Positions 36,606-47,486 of a DNA stretch of 64,000 nt are shown here, one piece after another. A program made the position numbers and the translations under genes. Source of the DNA: Cafeteria roenbergensis. Lineage: Eukaryota; Sar; Bigyra; Bicosoecida; Cafeteriaceae. The notes under the pieces are model-generated. The model was not told the DNA's origin. It saw only the letters and a program-made list of their open reading frames with translations, and did not search any database. Location of the stretch: contig VLTN01000006.1 in assembly GCA_008330645.1 (NCBI GenBank), positions 620,001 through 684,000 of the forward strand. Direction: 5' to 3'. The first letter of the stretch is position 1; each line of letters starts with the position of its first letter.

Positions 36606-38813
36606 TCAGACGCGTCCCCGGCCCCGCAGGCCGTCCAGCGCTCTTGCCGCCCCCGAGGAGCTTAGGTCAGCGGACCCGGCCATGTCTGAACGGCGAAGCT
36701 GCTGCGGTGACCGCCACCCCGACTCGCTGGCCAGGGGGGGCCTCGAGGGCCGCTCTGGGGACCCCATCCAAGGGCCCCCCTGCGCCTCACCGCCGTACCC
36801 GCCGTGCCCGCCGTCGCCCTGCGAAGCCCTGTGCCAGGGGCCTGCAGAGGCCGTCGGCGCCGTGCCGGAGCGCCCGTCGTCCAGCGGCCCTCGCCAAGCT
36901 GGTGCGGGTGCGGGGGCTTCCCCTCCAAGCCGGGCGGCCAGCCCACCCGAGGCGCCGCCGTCCCAGCCCCTCACCGCTGCCGCTGCGCTCCCTGCACCCG
37001 GCACGGGCGTTGCCCTCGCCAGCTCTGCCCTCGCCAGCTCTGCCCTCGCCTCCGCCGCCGCCTCCTCGGCGTCCGACGCCCGCTGCCGCCACGCCTGCTC
37101 GGCGCTCGTCAGCCGCCGAACCTCCGCCCGCAGCTCCAGAAGCGTCGCCGTCTCCGCGCCCCGCAGCCGCGACAGCTCTGCCCGGGCAGCCTCCGCCTCC
37201 ACCGCCTCCTTCTTGCGCGCGTCCTCCGCCGCCTCCCGCGCCTCCCTGCAGGCCGCTGCCTCCGTCAGCGCGGCCTCAGTGCGGCGCCGCTCGGCGGTTG
37301 CCTCCCGCAGCGCAGCTTGCAAGTCCTCTCCCGTTCGCTCCCCCGCCGCCCCCAACCTTTCGGCCCGTGCCTCCGCCTCCTCCGCCCGCCGCAGCAGCGC
37401 GTCGCTGCGTCGCGCCGCCTCGGCCGCGGCCGCCTCCGCCTCCGCCTCCGCACTCTCCGCGCGCCTCTCAGCCTTGGCGGCGGCTCTGCTGGCAGCGTGC
37501 GACGCAGCGCCGAGCTCCGTGACCTTGGCCTGCGAGTCCATCAGCTGGCGCCTGATCCCCGCCTCCGCGTCGCTCCTTCGGGCCGCCTCCGCGGCTGCCT
37601 CAGTGCGCTCACGCTGCAGCGTGGTCTTGAGCGCGCGCACCTCCGCCTCCAGCGCCGCAACGGCTCTCCGGAGCATGGCCGCGGTGGCCCGGTGACCCTC
37701 GTCGCGTGCCATGGCCACAGCGGGCGACGCGAAGGCTTCGCCGGGAGTGTGCAGGGCCGGCGAACCGCCCGCGTCGCCGGGGGCGGCGGCGACGCCCCAG
37801 CCGCGGCCGCGGCCGCTGGAGCCTGCGGCGGCCTCGGCTTCAGCCTCAGCCAGCGCGAGCCGGTCCCGGAACCTTGGCCCAGACCCGGGGAGGCGGGGCC
37901 CGGAGCCGTACGGAGGGGTGGACGGCTCGTCCGGGTCGAGGCGCCAGTGGGGCGCGTGGTGGCCGGGACTGCCACCCGGCCCGTGGGGGGCTTCGGGGTG
38001 GTGCCGGCCGCCGAGGCGGTCACCGGTGGGAGGAGGATGCTCGTGGTGGCCCCCGCCGTGGCGGCCACTGAGCTCAGGAGACGGACTCTGGTCGGCGTTG
38101 GGATAGCGGCCCTGGCGATGGCTGCTGCGCTCGCCGCTGTCCTCGCGGCGGCTCAAGACTGGCTGCCGCTCGCCGCCGGGGTAGCGGCTTGCATGCGTTG
38201 CGTGCTCGGCGCCGAAGCCGTCGTCGGGGTACGTGCCTGCGTGCGAGAACGGGGTCGCGTAGTCCGTGCCAAAGCTGCCGTCGGGGCCATGGAGCTTGCG
38301 GGGATGCCGACCGTCTCGCCCCTGCTCAGTGCGCTCGTACGAGGCGGCGCCGTACTGGTGTGCGTAGCGCTCCGAGTCGTCGTCGCGGGAGAGAGAGTGG
38401 GATGCGCCGCCGCGACCGGCAGCAGCCTCCCGCCGCCGTCCGCCCATGCCAGGCACCACGCGCGACACGGGCGAGGACCAGGCTGGAGTGGACAGGGAGC
38501 CGCCGGCCCGGACGGCTGACACCTCAAGGGGCCGCTCTGACACCCGGTAGCGCGAGGTCGAGGTGGAGCGGCGCTCGCGCTCATGAGGAGCAGCCTCGCC
38601 AGCCCCGGACCGGATTCCAACGGCGACGGAGCGGGAGAGCTCAGCAGCGCGAAGGGACGCGATCCGTGACTGCTCGGCCCGGCGGGCCGCCTCCGCTGCC
38701 GCCATGAGCCTGCCGCTCCGTTCCAGGCCCGCGACAACACCGGCTCGCTCATCCTGCGAGCCCAGCCTGCCGCGGCCGCCTAGCGCCTCGTGAAGCTCCG
38801 AGTCGGACGCCAT
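36606..38813 (-). CDS. Long coiled-coil protein of unknown function
   Basis: One exon, 735 aa from the ATG at 38813 (MASDSELHEALGGRG). Residues of about 1-370 are low complexity, rich in Arg, Gly, His, Ser and Tyr, with an early Ala/Arg helix (MAAAEAARRAEQSRIASLRA). Residues of about 375-595 form an uninterrupted Ala/Glu/Arg coiled coil with clear heptads (AALEAEVRALKTTLQRERTE, LTSAEQAWRQRASDAEEAAA). The C-terminus is Gly/Pro-rich and ends GLRGRGRV. No motor, kinase or membrane motif is seen. Ciliary, centrosomal and cytoskeletal scaffolds often look like this, but nothing specific is recognised. A GTGAGG site about 170 nt upstream of the start (near 38988) leaves room for an unrecognised first exon. 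Confidence 0.65.
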   Translation of the reverse strand: MASDSELHEALGGRGRLGSQDERAGVVAGLERSGRLMAAAEAARRAEQSRIASLRAAELSRSVAVGIRSGAGEAAPHERERRSTSTSRYRVSERPLEVSAVRAGGSLSTPAWSSPVSRVVPGMGGRRREAAAGRGGASHSLSRDDDSERYAHQYGAASYERTEQGRDGRHPRKLHGPDGSFGTDYATPFSHAGTYPDDGFGAEHATHASRYPGGERQPVLSRREDSGERSSHRQGRYPNADQSPSPELSGRHGGGHHEHPPPTGDRLGGRHHPEAPHGPGGSPGHHAPHWRLDPDEPSTPPYGSGPRLPGSGPRFRDRLALAEAEAEAAAGSSGRGRGWGVAAAPGDAGGSPALHTPGEAFASPAVAMARDEGHRATAAMLRRAVAALEAEVRALKTTLQRERTEAAAEAARRSDAEAGIRRQLMDSQAKVTELGAASHAASRAAAKAERRAESAEAEAEAAAAEAARRSDALLRRAEEAEARAERLGAAGERTGEDLQAALREATAERRRTEAALTEAAACREAREAAEDARKKEAVEAEAARAELSRLRGAETATLLELRAEVRRLTSAEQAWRQRASDAEEAAAEARAELARAELARATPVPGAGSAAAAVRGWDGGASGGLAARLGGEAPAPAPAWRGPLDDGRSGTAPTASAGPWHRASQGDGGHGGYGGEAQGGPWMGSPERPSRPPLASESGWRSPQQLRRSDMAGSADLSSSGAARALDGLRGRGRV

Positions 38814-39408
38814 CGTCACAAGCTCCGAGCTTACAGTCCGTACAGCCTCGAGGGCGAGCCGCCGGCCGCCGCCGGGCGTGCCTGTGCCACGCAAGCGTTG
38901 GCACAGGCGGATTGCGCGCCGGCAGAGCCGCGCTCTCCCGCTGGAAACGCAACCGAGGAGATTTGTTCTGGTCCATCGGAGCCTCACGGCCTCCTCGGAC
39001 TCGTGGTGCGCAGGTTTGGCATGCGCGGTGCTGCGAAGCGGCGCATTCATTCGCTTGAAGCCATTTGGCGATGGCGACGCAGACCCTCGCCCTTGATGGG
39101 GGGGGGCCTGTGCAACGGTGCTCGGGTTGAAACTGGGACGAACGATCCAAGGTGCGCGCCCCAACCCGCAAAATCAGGCAGCGGTCTCACGCGCAACTGC
39201 ACCCGAGGTGGGGAACAGCTCGACCTTTGCTTGCTGCTTGCTGACGCATCGTCGTGGGTCGCGGGATGCCGCGGCAGAGCGCGCTCCTGCTGCAGAGCCC
39301 GGAGGCCACCCCATGTGCTTGAAACGCAGCCCGAACGCCCGAACCGCTCCGACGGCCCCACAGCGCCTTTCGGCGCCGGTCTGGTTGGCAGGCGGCAGCC
39401 GGGCCACC
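38814..39408. promoter_or_regulatory. Divergent intergenic region
   Basis: These 595 bp lie between the coiled-coil gene (-) and SMC6 (+). The region may include 5' UTR or a small upstream exon of the coiled-coil gene. Potential donors GTGAGG and GTGAGA occur on the minus strand near 38988 and 39190. No other feature is seen. Confidence 0.3.
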
Positions 39409-42400
39409 ATGCAGCGAAGCTCCAAGAGGCGCCGCCGCGCCCGGGCGGCACCTGAGGACGACTTTGACGTCCCAACGGGCCCTGCAGCGGCTGCAGCCGC
39501 CGGTGCGGCTGGGGCAGCAGCCGACAGCGGCCCTGCGAGCGGCGTGGAAGCCGACGATTTTGCCGTTTTTGGCGCCCCGGGCGCCCTCACGTCGGCGGGA
39601 GTCTTGCTGTGAGGCCCGCGGCGACGAGCTAGCGGGAGTGTGTGCGCACATGCCTCGCAGCACCGATCCCGCCCGCTCCAGGCTGCCTGGGGCGGGGCAT
39701 CCCGTGCCCCCCCCAGTTTCACCTGCCATACAATGGTGCACCATGTGGCTGTGCGACTGGCCTCCGTGCGGGTCCCAGCTCGTCTGCCGGCGGTGCTTCG
39801 CGGCAAGCCCCGCGCCGCCCAGCCCTCAGTGCCGCTCGCGACTCGCCGCCTTCCCGCCCCGGCCCCGCAGCAAGCTTGAGCTGCGCGACTTTATGTGCCA
39901 CGAGCACTGCCTCATCAAATTCGGCCCGCGGATCAACTTCATCACCGGCCGCAACGGGTCGGGCAAGAGCGCGGTTGCCACAGCCATCTGCATGGCCTTC
40001 GGCGCGACGGCGTCTCAGGTGGTCAAGGAGGCTACGCTCGCGGACTTGGTCAGGAACGGGGCCAGCAAGGCCGTCATCGAGCTCTCTATCAGCAACGTTG
40101 GTGAGCTGCCCTTCCGTCGACGAGGGACGGCGGCAGACCGCCTGTCAGACGGCGGCAGGCAGCCCGTGGGACGGCGGCAGACCGCCTGTCAGACGGCAGG
40201 CCGCCGATTGGTCGCCCTCCGCCGCGAGCTCAAAGCCAGCCGCCTGCATGGCGGCCACAGGCCACCGCGAGCTGCCTCACGGGGCCAGCAGCAGCCCTCG
40301 TCTCACCCGCCTTCCCCGCCCCCTGCCGCTCTGCCGCCCTGCCCTGCCCTGCCCTGCCCCACTGCTCCGTGCCTCCGCCTTGCCCGCTCTCCCGGCCTCG
40401 CAGGCAGCCACGCGTTTTGCCCGGAGCTCTACGGGGGAGTCATCACGGTGTCGCGCTCCATCACCCGCACCGGCGAGAACCGCGCCACGTCCTCCTACAG
40501 CCTTCGCGGCGAGTCTGGGACGGAGGTGTCCAAAAAGCGAGACGACCTTCGCAGCCTCTGCTCTCGAATGCGCATCGACGTGACCAACCCGCTGCAGTAC
40601 ACGGGACAGGAGGCCATGAAGGAGTTCACACAGACGTCCGGCGTCGCGCTGCACGCCTTCCTGGCCAAGGGCACTGGGCTGGAGGCGTTTCTGGAGAACA
40701 TTTCCCAGACGCGCGCCCGCCTTCAGGAGATGAAGGACAACATCAAGCTGGCGCAGGCGGACGAGCCCCTGCTGGAGGAGCGCCACACGGAGCTCAAGCG
40801 GCAGCAGGAGGCCATCGAGGAGGCTATGCACTCCAAGGAGCGCCACAAGGAGGCCCTCAACGCGGCGGCGTGGGCGGAGCTTCTTGAGAAGAAGCGTGCC
40901 TGTGAGCGGGCTGAGCGCGAGGCGGAGGAGCTGGAGGGCAAGGTGGCCGGCTTCAAGAGGCACCTCGACAAGATGGCCTCCGAAGCCACGAAGCTTGACG
41001 ACCAGGCTGCAGAGCAGGAGGCGGAGCTCGAGAAGACCCGCGAGGAGTCGGCCGCCCTCGGCCGCGACGTGGAGCGACTGACGGAGCAGCACCGGGTGGG
41101 GTTTGCGCTGCGCATCGACGCCATCAAGAAGCGGATGGCGCAAATCAAGGCGGCGGCGAGGTCCGAGGCGACCGCCCGGCACCGCCTCGAGCGACAGCGG
41201 GAGAGTATCCTGGCGGATCAGGCCCGCCAGCTGGGGGACACGGCCCTTCAAGAGGCCGACGCCAAGGTCGCGGAGACGGAGCAGGGCATTCAGGCCCTGC
41301 AGGAGGGCTCGGGCGAGACGGACGCCGCGCTGAGGCGAGCGAGGCACGAGCACGAGGACGCCGAGGCGGCCTACTCGGACGCCAAGGCGGCGCTTCGCAA
41401 TGCCGAGGCGGCGGTGGACAGCATCCGCGCCCAGGCGCGCGACGCAAGGGACGGCTCTGCCACGGTGGACGTAGCCCCCGGCGTCCGCATCAACGTTTCC
41501 AGGCTGCAGCTCATGGGCACCAAGGTTGCCGACGTGGTCAAGCTGCTGCTGCGAAACCGCTCCCACTTCTCCGCCCCCATCATCGGGCCGCTGGGCGCCA
41601 TGCTCAACGTGCGCCCGGAGCGGAGGGACCTGGCTCTGCAGGCGGAAGTGGCCCTCTCAAACACGACGATGCACTTCGTGACGGCGACCACCGCAGACGC
41701 CCTCGCCGCCAGCAGCCTGCTGACCCGGTCCGGCGTCACAAGCCGCTGCACCTTCACCACCATGGGCGAGGTGCCGGAGAGCTCTCGCGAGCGGCTCATG
41801 CAGCGGGGCAGGGAGCTGCCCTCCGGGTGCGTGGGCCTGTTCGACGTGATCGACGGGGACAAGCTTCCCATCCGCGCGCTCTGCGCCATTGCGGACAGCG
41901 TCAACGTGGACAAGCTGCTCCTCTCCGGCCTGGACACGGAGGGGGCCTCGCTCGTGGCCCAGCAGTCGGACAAGAGCGTGGTGGACAGGTTCGGAACCAC
42001 GCACTCCGCCAAGCGCATTCGGGGCGTCATTTCGGCCGTGAGGGCCAGACCCTGCCCAGAGAGGCTCAGCGGGGGGCACGGGGTGCTTCAGGTCGACGAC
42101 AGCGGCGCGGCAGAGGCGCTGGAGCGGCAGGCGGCGCGGCTTGTGCGGAACAGAGACGACCAGATGCGCGCCTTTGAGGCGGCCGCCGAGGCGCGGAGGG
42201 CCGCGTCGCTCAAGCTTGACAGCCTCGAGGCGAGGTCCAGGCAAGACCGCGAGGAGACCCGCCGGCTGCGAGCCAGGCTCGCGGAGTGGCAGGCCAAGGT
42301 GGAGGCCATTCGGGCCAAGCTGGCCGACGCTGGCGAGGAACAGGCGGCTATGGCCGACAAGCTGGAGAGCCTCGCGCAGCAGATTACCGAGGCCAAGGAG

Positions 42401-43525
42401 CGAGAGTCCGAGTGCCGCGCGGAGGCGGAGGAAGCGCAGGCGGAGCTGCACCGCGTCGTGGAGGACGCGAAACCGCTGCTCGCCGAGGTGGACGAGCTCA
42501 AGGCGAAGCTGTCGCAGGTGTCGGAGACGAGCGAGCTGGCGCGCGAGGTCGGCTTGCTCAGGGACAAGGCGACAGAGCTTCGCGCGACGGCCAACTCGGT
42601 GAGGCACGGGAGCATGGCACAGACGATGAAGCAGGCCGCGGCGGCGCAGGAGCGAGCAACGACGATGCGCGGCGACGTCGGCGGTCAGGAGACGTCGCTT
42701 CAGGAGCTGACGGGGCTCGCGGAGCCGCCTCCCGACGCGGCCAAGGGCGTGGAGTGGTGCGAGCGGCGCAAGGCGAAGCTGGCGGCGTCGCTTGAGGCAG
42801 CGAAGCAGGTGGCCGCGGCGCAGGGACTCGACGTCGAGCGCATCCGCGCGTCGCTCGAGGCGGTGGAGGCGCAGCTCGAGAAGCGGCGCGACCGGGCCGA
42901 GGCGCTCAAGGCGCTGCGCGTCAAGCTGCGGTCGCACCGGTCGACGTCCCACGACACGTTTCGGCGCATGCAGGCGGACATCCAGGCGAACGCCGCGGCG
43001 CGGTTCAGCGCGATTCTGGCGGAGAGGGGCCACTCGGGGTCGCTTGACTTCGAGACGACCAAGTCCGGGGCGACGGCGTGTGTGGTGAAGGTGCAGACGC
43101 ACGCAGTGGCCGGCAGCGACGACGCGGGGCTGGACGGCACGCAGATGGCGTACGACGACGATGACGACGAGGAGGACGAGGGCGGGGAGGGGGCCGCCGG
43201 CGGGGCGCGAGCGACTGGCAGGATGGAGCTTGGAGCGCTGTCGGGCGGCGAGAAGGCCATGACCTCGGTGGCTCTGCTGCTGGCGTTTGGCGAGAGCGTG
43301 CCCGCCCCCTGGCGCATGTTCGACGAGTTCGACGTGTTCATGGACGAAGCCAACCGAAAGCTCGCGATGGACCTGCTGGTGGCCCACGGCGGCTCCAACG
43401 GCAGGCAGCTGGTGTGCCTGACGCCGCTGGACATCTCGTCGGCGATCAAGCCGGGGCCGGGGGTGGCCGTCGTGGACCTGGGGCGGCCGCGTCGGGAGGG
43501 CGACCCGGCCCCGGGGGCGGCCTGA
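39409..43525 (+). CDS. SMC6: SMC6, structural maintenance of chromosomes protein 6
   Basis: Three exons (39409-39608, 39871-40100, 40404-43525) give 1183 aa; junction phases 2 and 1 fit. After about 66 disordered residues comes the SMC6 N-terminal head: ELRDFMCHEHCLIKFGPRIN and the Walker A GRNGSGKS (about residue 94). It continues as NPLQYTGQEAMKEFTQT. A long coiled coil, a hinge near residues 535-610 (APIIGPLGAMLNVRPERRDL) and the returning coiled coil follow. The C-terminal head has the ABC signature LSGGEKAM (about 1088) and Walker B MFDEFDVFMDE (about 1115), then LLVAHGGSNGRQLVCLTPLD. FDEFDVFMD is diagnostic for SMC6 rather than SMC5. With SMC5 and Nse proteins it forms a DNA-entrapping ATPase used in repair and replication-fork rescue. 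An acidic insert (DDDDDEEDEGGEG) precedes the signature loop. Nuclear. Confidence 0.95.
40126..40200. repeat. Direct repeat of about 29 bp in SMC6 intron 2
   Basis: The unit GACGGCGGCAGACCGCCTGT plus CAGACGGC occurs at about 40127-40154 and again at about 40172-40199, spaced 45 bp apart. Each unit contains GGCAGACCGCC-type inverted symmetry, so the intron could fold into hairpins. Confidence 0.7.
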
Positions 43526-43801
43526 GCCGGCGTTGCGCTCGCGGCTGCGCGATCGTCCCGCTGCTTCCGCGTGGCTGAGGAGGAACGGGGCAAGGCGCAG
43601 CCGGCTGGAGGTGCGCCGTGTGCTTGTCAATCGGTGTTGCGTGCGCGAGTGCGTGCGTGAGAAACCTGCAATCGCAAGGCTGCTGAGATTTGGCACTCGG
43701 CTGCAAATATATGGGGACGCCTCCTCCGTTCAGTTCTGCTTTCCCCGCTTTCAACTAGAGTCCGCTAGAGAGCACACCTGCCGACCGGCGTCTCGGTGCC
43801 C

Positions 43802-46800
43802 ATGGCAGGCGCACCTCCCAGCAGGGGCGTCATGGTGTGCATTCGCACCAGGCCCACAGCGGCCTTTGCCCAAGACGAGATCATCATCGACGAGGAGGCG
43901 AGCGTGAGCGGGTTGCTTCTCCCCGATGCCCGGCAGCTGCGCCCCGAGCCGCGGCCGCACCCCGAGTGGTGGGTGCCGCGGCGCAACTTGCGGTGCTCGT
44001 GTTGTCCCTTCCCTCCCCCACCCCTCCGCGACGGCCGGCGCGCGGGGGCGGGCAGCCAGGGGGCTGCGCGCCGGCTGGCGCGCTCTGCATGAACGGCTCG
44101 CCGCCGCCGCAACCGTCGCGGAGCCCAGCGGGCAGTGCGCCAAGGCTGGCGAACTCCTCTGGAGCAGGGGGTGGCTGACTCCTTCCGTTGGCGTGGGCAC
44201 GCCACTCGTGGCAGCGGCGGCCTGTTGTGCGCAGCATTGCGGCGTCCGACTCGCAAAGCGCAACGCCTCCCCCTGTCCGTGCGCTCTCCGCAGACGGTGA
44301 CCGTGCATGACGCGGCCCAAGCGCAGTCCTCGGATGCAGTGAACAACCGGAAAGCATCCTGGGGCTTCAAGTTTCACTCTGTCCTGCACAATGCGTCGCA
44401 AGAGACCGTGTACGACCGCGCCTGCCGGCATGTGGTTGCCGGTGTGACCAGCGGCCAGAACGGCACCATCATGGCCTACGGCCAGACGGGCGCCGGCAAG
44501 ACCTTCACAATGATCGGAGACACCAAGTCGTACGCCAGCCGCGGCGTGGCGCCTCGCGCGCTGTCCCATCTCTTTGGGGAGATGGAGTCGCGGCCCGAGA
44601 GCGTGTTTTCGGTGCGCTGCTCCTACATGGAGATTTACAACGGTGAGAGCCGCAACGCGCAAACAACGCGCTGTCCGTGACGCTCGCGGTGCGTGTCCGT
44701 CGTCGCCCCTGGCCTCACCCACCGCGGGAGAGAGTGCTGCCCCCCCCCGCCCTCCCCCCCGCCACCCACCGCCTGCGCGACGCGACGCCCACCACGCCGG
44801 ACCGCAGGCCGCATCCGGGACCTGCTGTCGGACGTGCCGCCGCTGCCCTCCGGGCCCACGGGCGGAGACGCCGGCATCAAGGCCGGGGCGCAGGCGCTGG
44901 CAGAGGCGAAAACCCCCACCGTCGGCAGCGGCGGCGAGCTCACCGTGGCGGAGGACCCCGTGATGGGGACGGTGGTCCGCGGCCTCACCATGCTCCCCGT
45001 CGAGTCCGAGGAGGCCGCCCTTGACGCGCTCTTCCAGGGGGACCTCCGGCGAACCACCGCCGAGCACAGCCTCAACCGCCGCTCCAACCGCAGCCACTGC
45101 GTGTTCACGCTCTTCGTCACGCAGCGCTCCAGGCTGGGAACGGCGGAGCGGGCAGTCCTCTCCCGCCTCAACCTCGTGGACCTGGCCGGGTCGGAGCGCA
45201 TCAAGAAGACGCTCGGCAGAGCCGCAGCTGCCGGAGCACGCACCGACGAGACGCTGCAGCGCGAGTCAATGGCCATCAACCAGTCGCTCTCCGCCCTGGA
45301 GCAGTGCGTCGTGGCCCTCACAAGCAAGGCGCGATCGCACGTTCCGTTCCGCTCCTCGACGCTCACCAGCGTTCTCAAGGACTCGCTGGGGGGCACCAGC
45401 CGGACCGTCCTCCTCGCCTGCGTGTGGGGCGAGCACAGGCACCTGGAGGAGACCGTGTCCACGCTCAACCTCGCCCAGCGCATGACTCGAGTCAAGAGCA
45501 AGGCCGCCGCGGCGGGGGCGGGCGTGCTGGTGGACGACGCCGCCCGCGCCGCGCGCCTCGAGCGCGAAGTGGCAGAGCTCAGGCAGGAGCTGGCCATGCA
45601 CGACGCGCTAGCGGAGCGGGGCGCCGTATCCTACGGCGAGTACGGCCCAGAGGAGCGCGACGCGCTGCGGGCGCAGCTCGAGGAGTTCGTCGCGGCCGAC
45701 GACGCCGAGGGCGAGGCGGCGGCTCTGCCGCTGCAGTCGGTCCGGCAGATGAAGGAGGCGCTGAGGCTGGCCAAGGCGCTGATCCGCGAGAGCAGGGCGG
45801 CCGCCGAGGACGCTGCTGCGAGCGGCGCGGCCGCTGTGCGGGCAAGCACTGCTGCCACGGGCGGCGGGGGCAGGGGTGCGAGCGCGGGCCGCGGCGCAGG
45901 CGACGCCGGAGACGGGCTGGGAGACGAGGCCGACCTCGGGCGGCCCGCCGAGGCTGTGGGGGACCTCGACCAGGGCTTGAGCGGCGTGAGCCTGGGGCGG
46001 ACGGCGACGTCGGCACGGCCTCCCACGGGCATGCGGACGCAGCCAAGGGGCGTGGCGAGGCCGCCACCCGGCAGCGAGGCAGCGGCTGCGGGGGGCGGGT
46101 CGCCGGGCCGCGGGTCGCCCGAGCGCCGAGGCGGAGCGGCAAGCCCGGGCACCGGGGCCCGGCGGGGCGTGTCCATGGCCAGCATGTCGCTCGGAGAGGG
46201 CGCTGCCGCAGGCGGGGCTGGCGAGGACATGGCGGAGGGCAAAGACTGGGAAGCGGCCCCGCCTCGCAGCCAGCCGCTCGGATTTGGCGACTCCCCGCCC
46301 CGGTCGTACGGCGGCGGGGGCGGCCGGGGCGGCGCAGGGGCAGACGGTCAGGCCTACCGCCAGGCGTGGGCGCAGTTCCGGGGCAGAGGCGGCGACGGCG
46401 AGCGACTGGCGGCGGCGGCGCAGCAGGCAGCAGCGGAGGCCGCGGAGCAGCGCGCAGCTGTGGAGGCGGCGGCGCGAGAGGTCAACGCGCAGAAGCAGCG
46501 CATCGACGATGCCACTGCAGAGCTGGGCAGGATTCGCCGGTCTCGCGGCGGGGGCGGGGGCGGGGGCGGGGACGCCGCCGGGTCGGGCGTGGTGGACGCG
46601 GACGAGTTCTCCGCGCTGCAGGCGCTGTCTGAGGGCAAGGCTTCGTACAGGGAGGCGGCGGCCGTGCTGCGAGCGAGGGCAGACGGGGCGCGCGCCGCGG
46701 GCAGGCGGGCGGCCGCGGCGAAGGGGGAGCTTGTGAGGGCGTTCGAGGCTTGGTTCGAGAACCGCACAGGCGAGCGGCTGAGCGAGGCGGTGCTTTCGGC

Positions 46801-47158
46801 GTCGTCGCCGCTGCGCGGAGCGGGAGGGGGTGACCTGTCGGCTTCGCCGCTGGCTCGCCGGGCCGTGCCCTCGCCGTTCCGAGGCGCCGGCGGCGGTGCC
46901 GGCGGTGGCGACGTCGGTGGCTTTGGGCCCTCTGGCGCAGGCGCCGCCTTCCATGCAGGCACTGGGGAGGAGGCGCTCGCTGTCGATGCCAGCGGCGACG
47001 TCCTGGACGACGGGGAGGCGTTCGAGCGCCTCGAGGCGGACCGAGTGGCGGCGCGCGACCCGGACGCTCTCGCATACTTTAAGGCGGGCAAACGAATGGC
47101 CGGCACGTTGCGCGAGTCGAGGAGGACTGGGGTGAAGCTGGCACACGGCCGGCGGTGA
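43802..47158 (+). CDS. KIF9: Kinesin-9 family motor (KIF9/KLP1-like), flagellar
   Basis: Three exons (43802-43903, 44294-44642, 44808-47158) give 933 aa; phases 0 and 1. The motor domain starts with GVMVCIRTRPTAAFAQDEI, typical of kinesin-9 (V-F-V-R-V-R-P-T-x-x-F-A). It continues with WGFKFHSVLHNASQETVYD. P-loop GQTGAGKT is at about residue 97, switch I-type NRSHC near 245, and switch II NLVDLAGSER near 272. The catalytic core ends near RMTRVKSK. The tail has coiled-coil segments, a Gly-rich disordered middle and a conserved-looking end (YFKAGKRMAGTLRESRRTGV). The kinesin-9 member KLP1 sits on the central pair of the axoneme, and KIF9 is needed for flagellar motility; the same role is inferred. 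Exon 3 begins GRIRDLL, restoring the usual YN-x-x-I-x-D-L-L motif across the splice. A rare AT-rich stretch (CAAATATATG at about 43704) lies about 95 bp upstream. Confidence 0.92.
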
Positions 47159-47486
47159 GCGGCCTGTCGCGGGGGGGGCCGCTGCGTGCGTAGCGTGCGT
47201 GCGTGCATGCGTGCGTGCGTGCTGCTGGCGCTTTGCGCGCTCGGGAAATGTCGGTTGCGTTCGCTGTGCCGGCGACACTGCCTTCCAAGCCTGGCGGTGG
47301 ACTCGTTGCATCAGGCAGCGGCGGCGCGGCAGCGGGGGCAGCGGGGGCAGGGGCAGGGGGCAGCGAGGGCTGCCTGGCACCGGGACGCCCACCGCCAGCA
47401 TCCACACGAATATGCACACAAAGTGAAAGGAGCTGCAGGCGGACCAGCACCAGCTCCGGCGGCTGAAGCGGCGGCTAGCCGAGCCC
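47159..47486. other. Convergent intergenic region with TG-rich tracts
   Basis: These 328 bp lie between the stops of kinesin-9 (+) and MYCBP (-). GTGCGTGC repeats at 47182-47223 follow the kinesin stop in sense orientation. ACACGAATATGCACACAAAG at about 47411-47430 reads as a TG-rich tract on the minus strand, facing MYCBP. Nothing else is seen. Confidence 0.5.

Noticed and set aside
40277-43696. Long minus-strand frames across SMC6 (429 and 679 codons)
   Set aside because: They are antisense shadows of SMC6, whose own frame carries all the family motifs.
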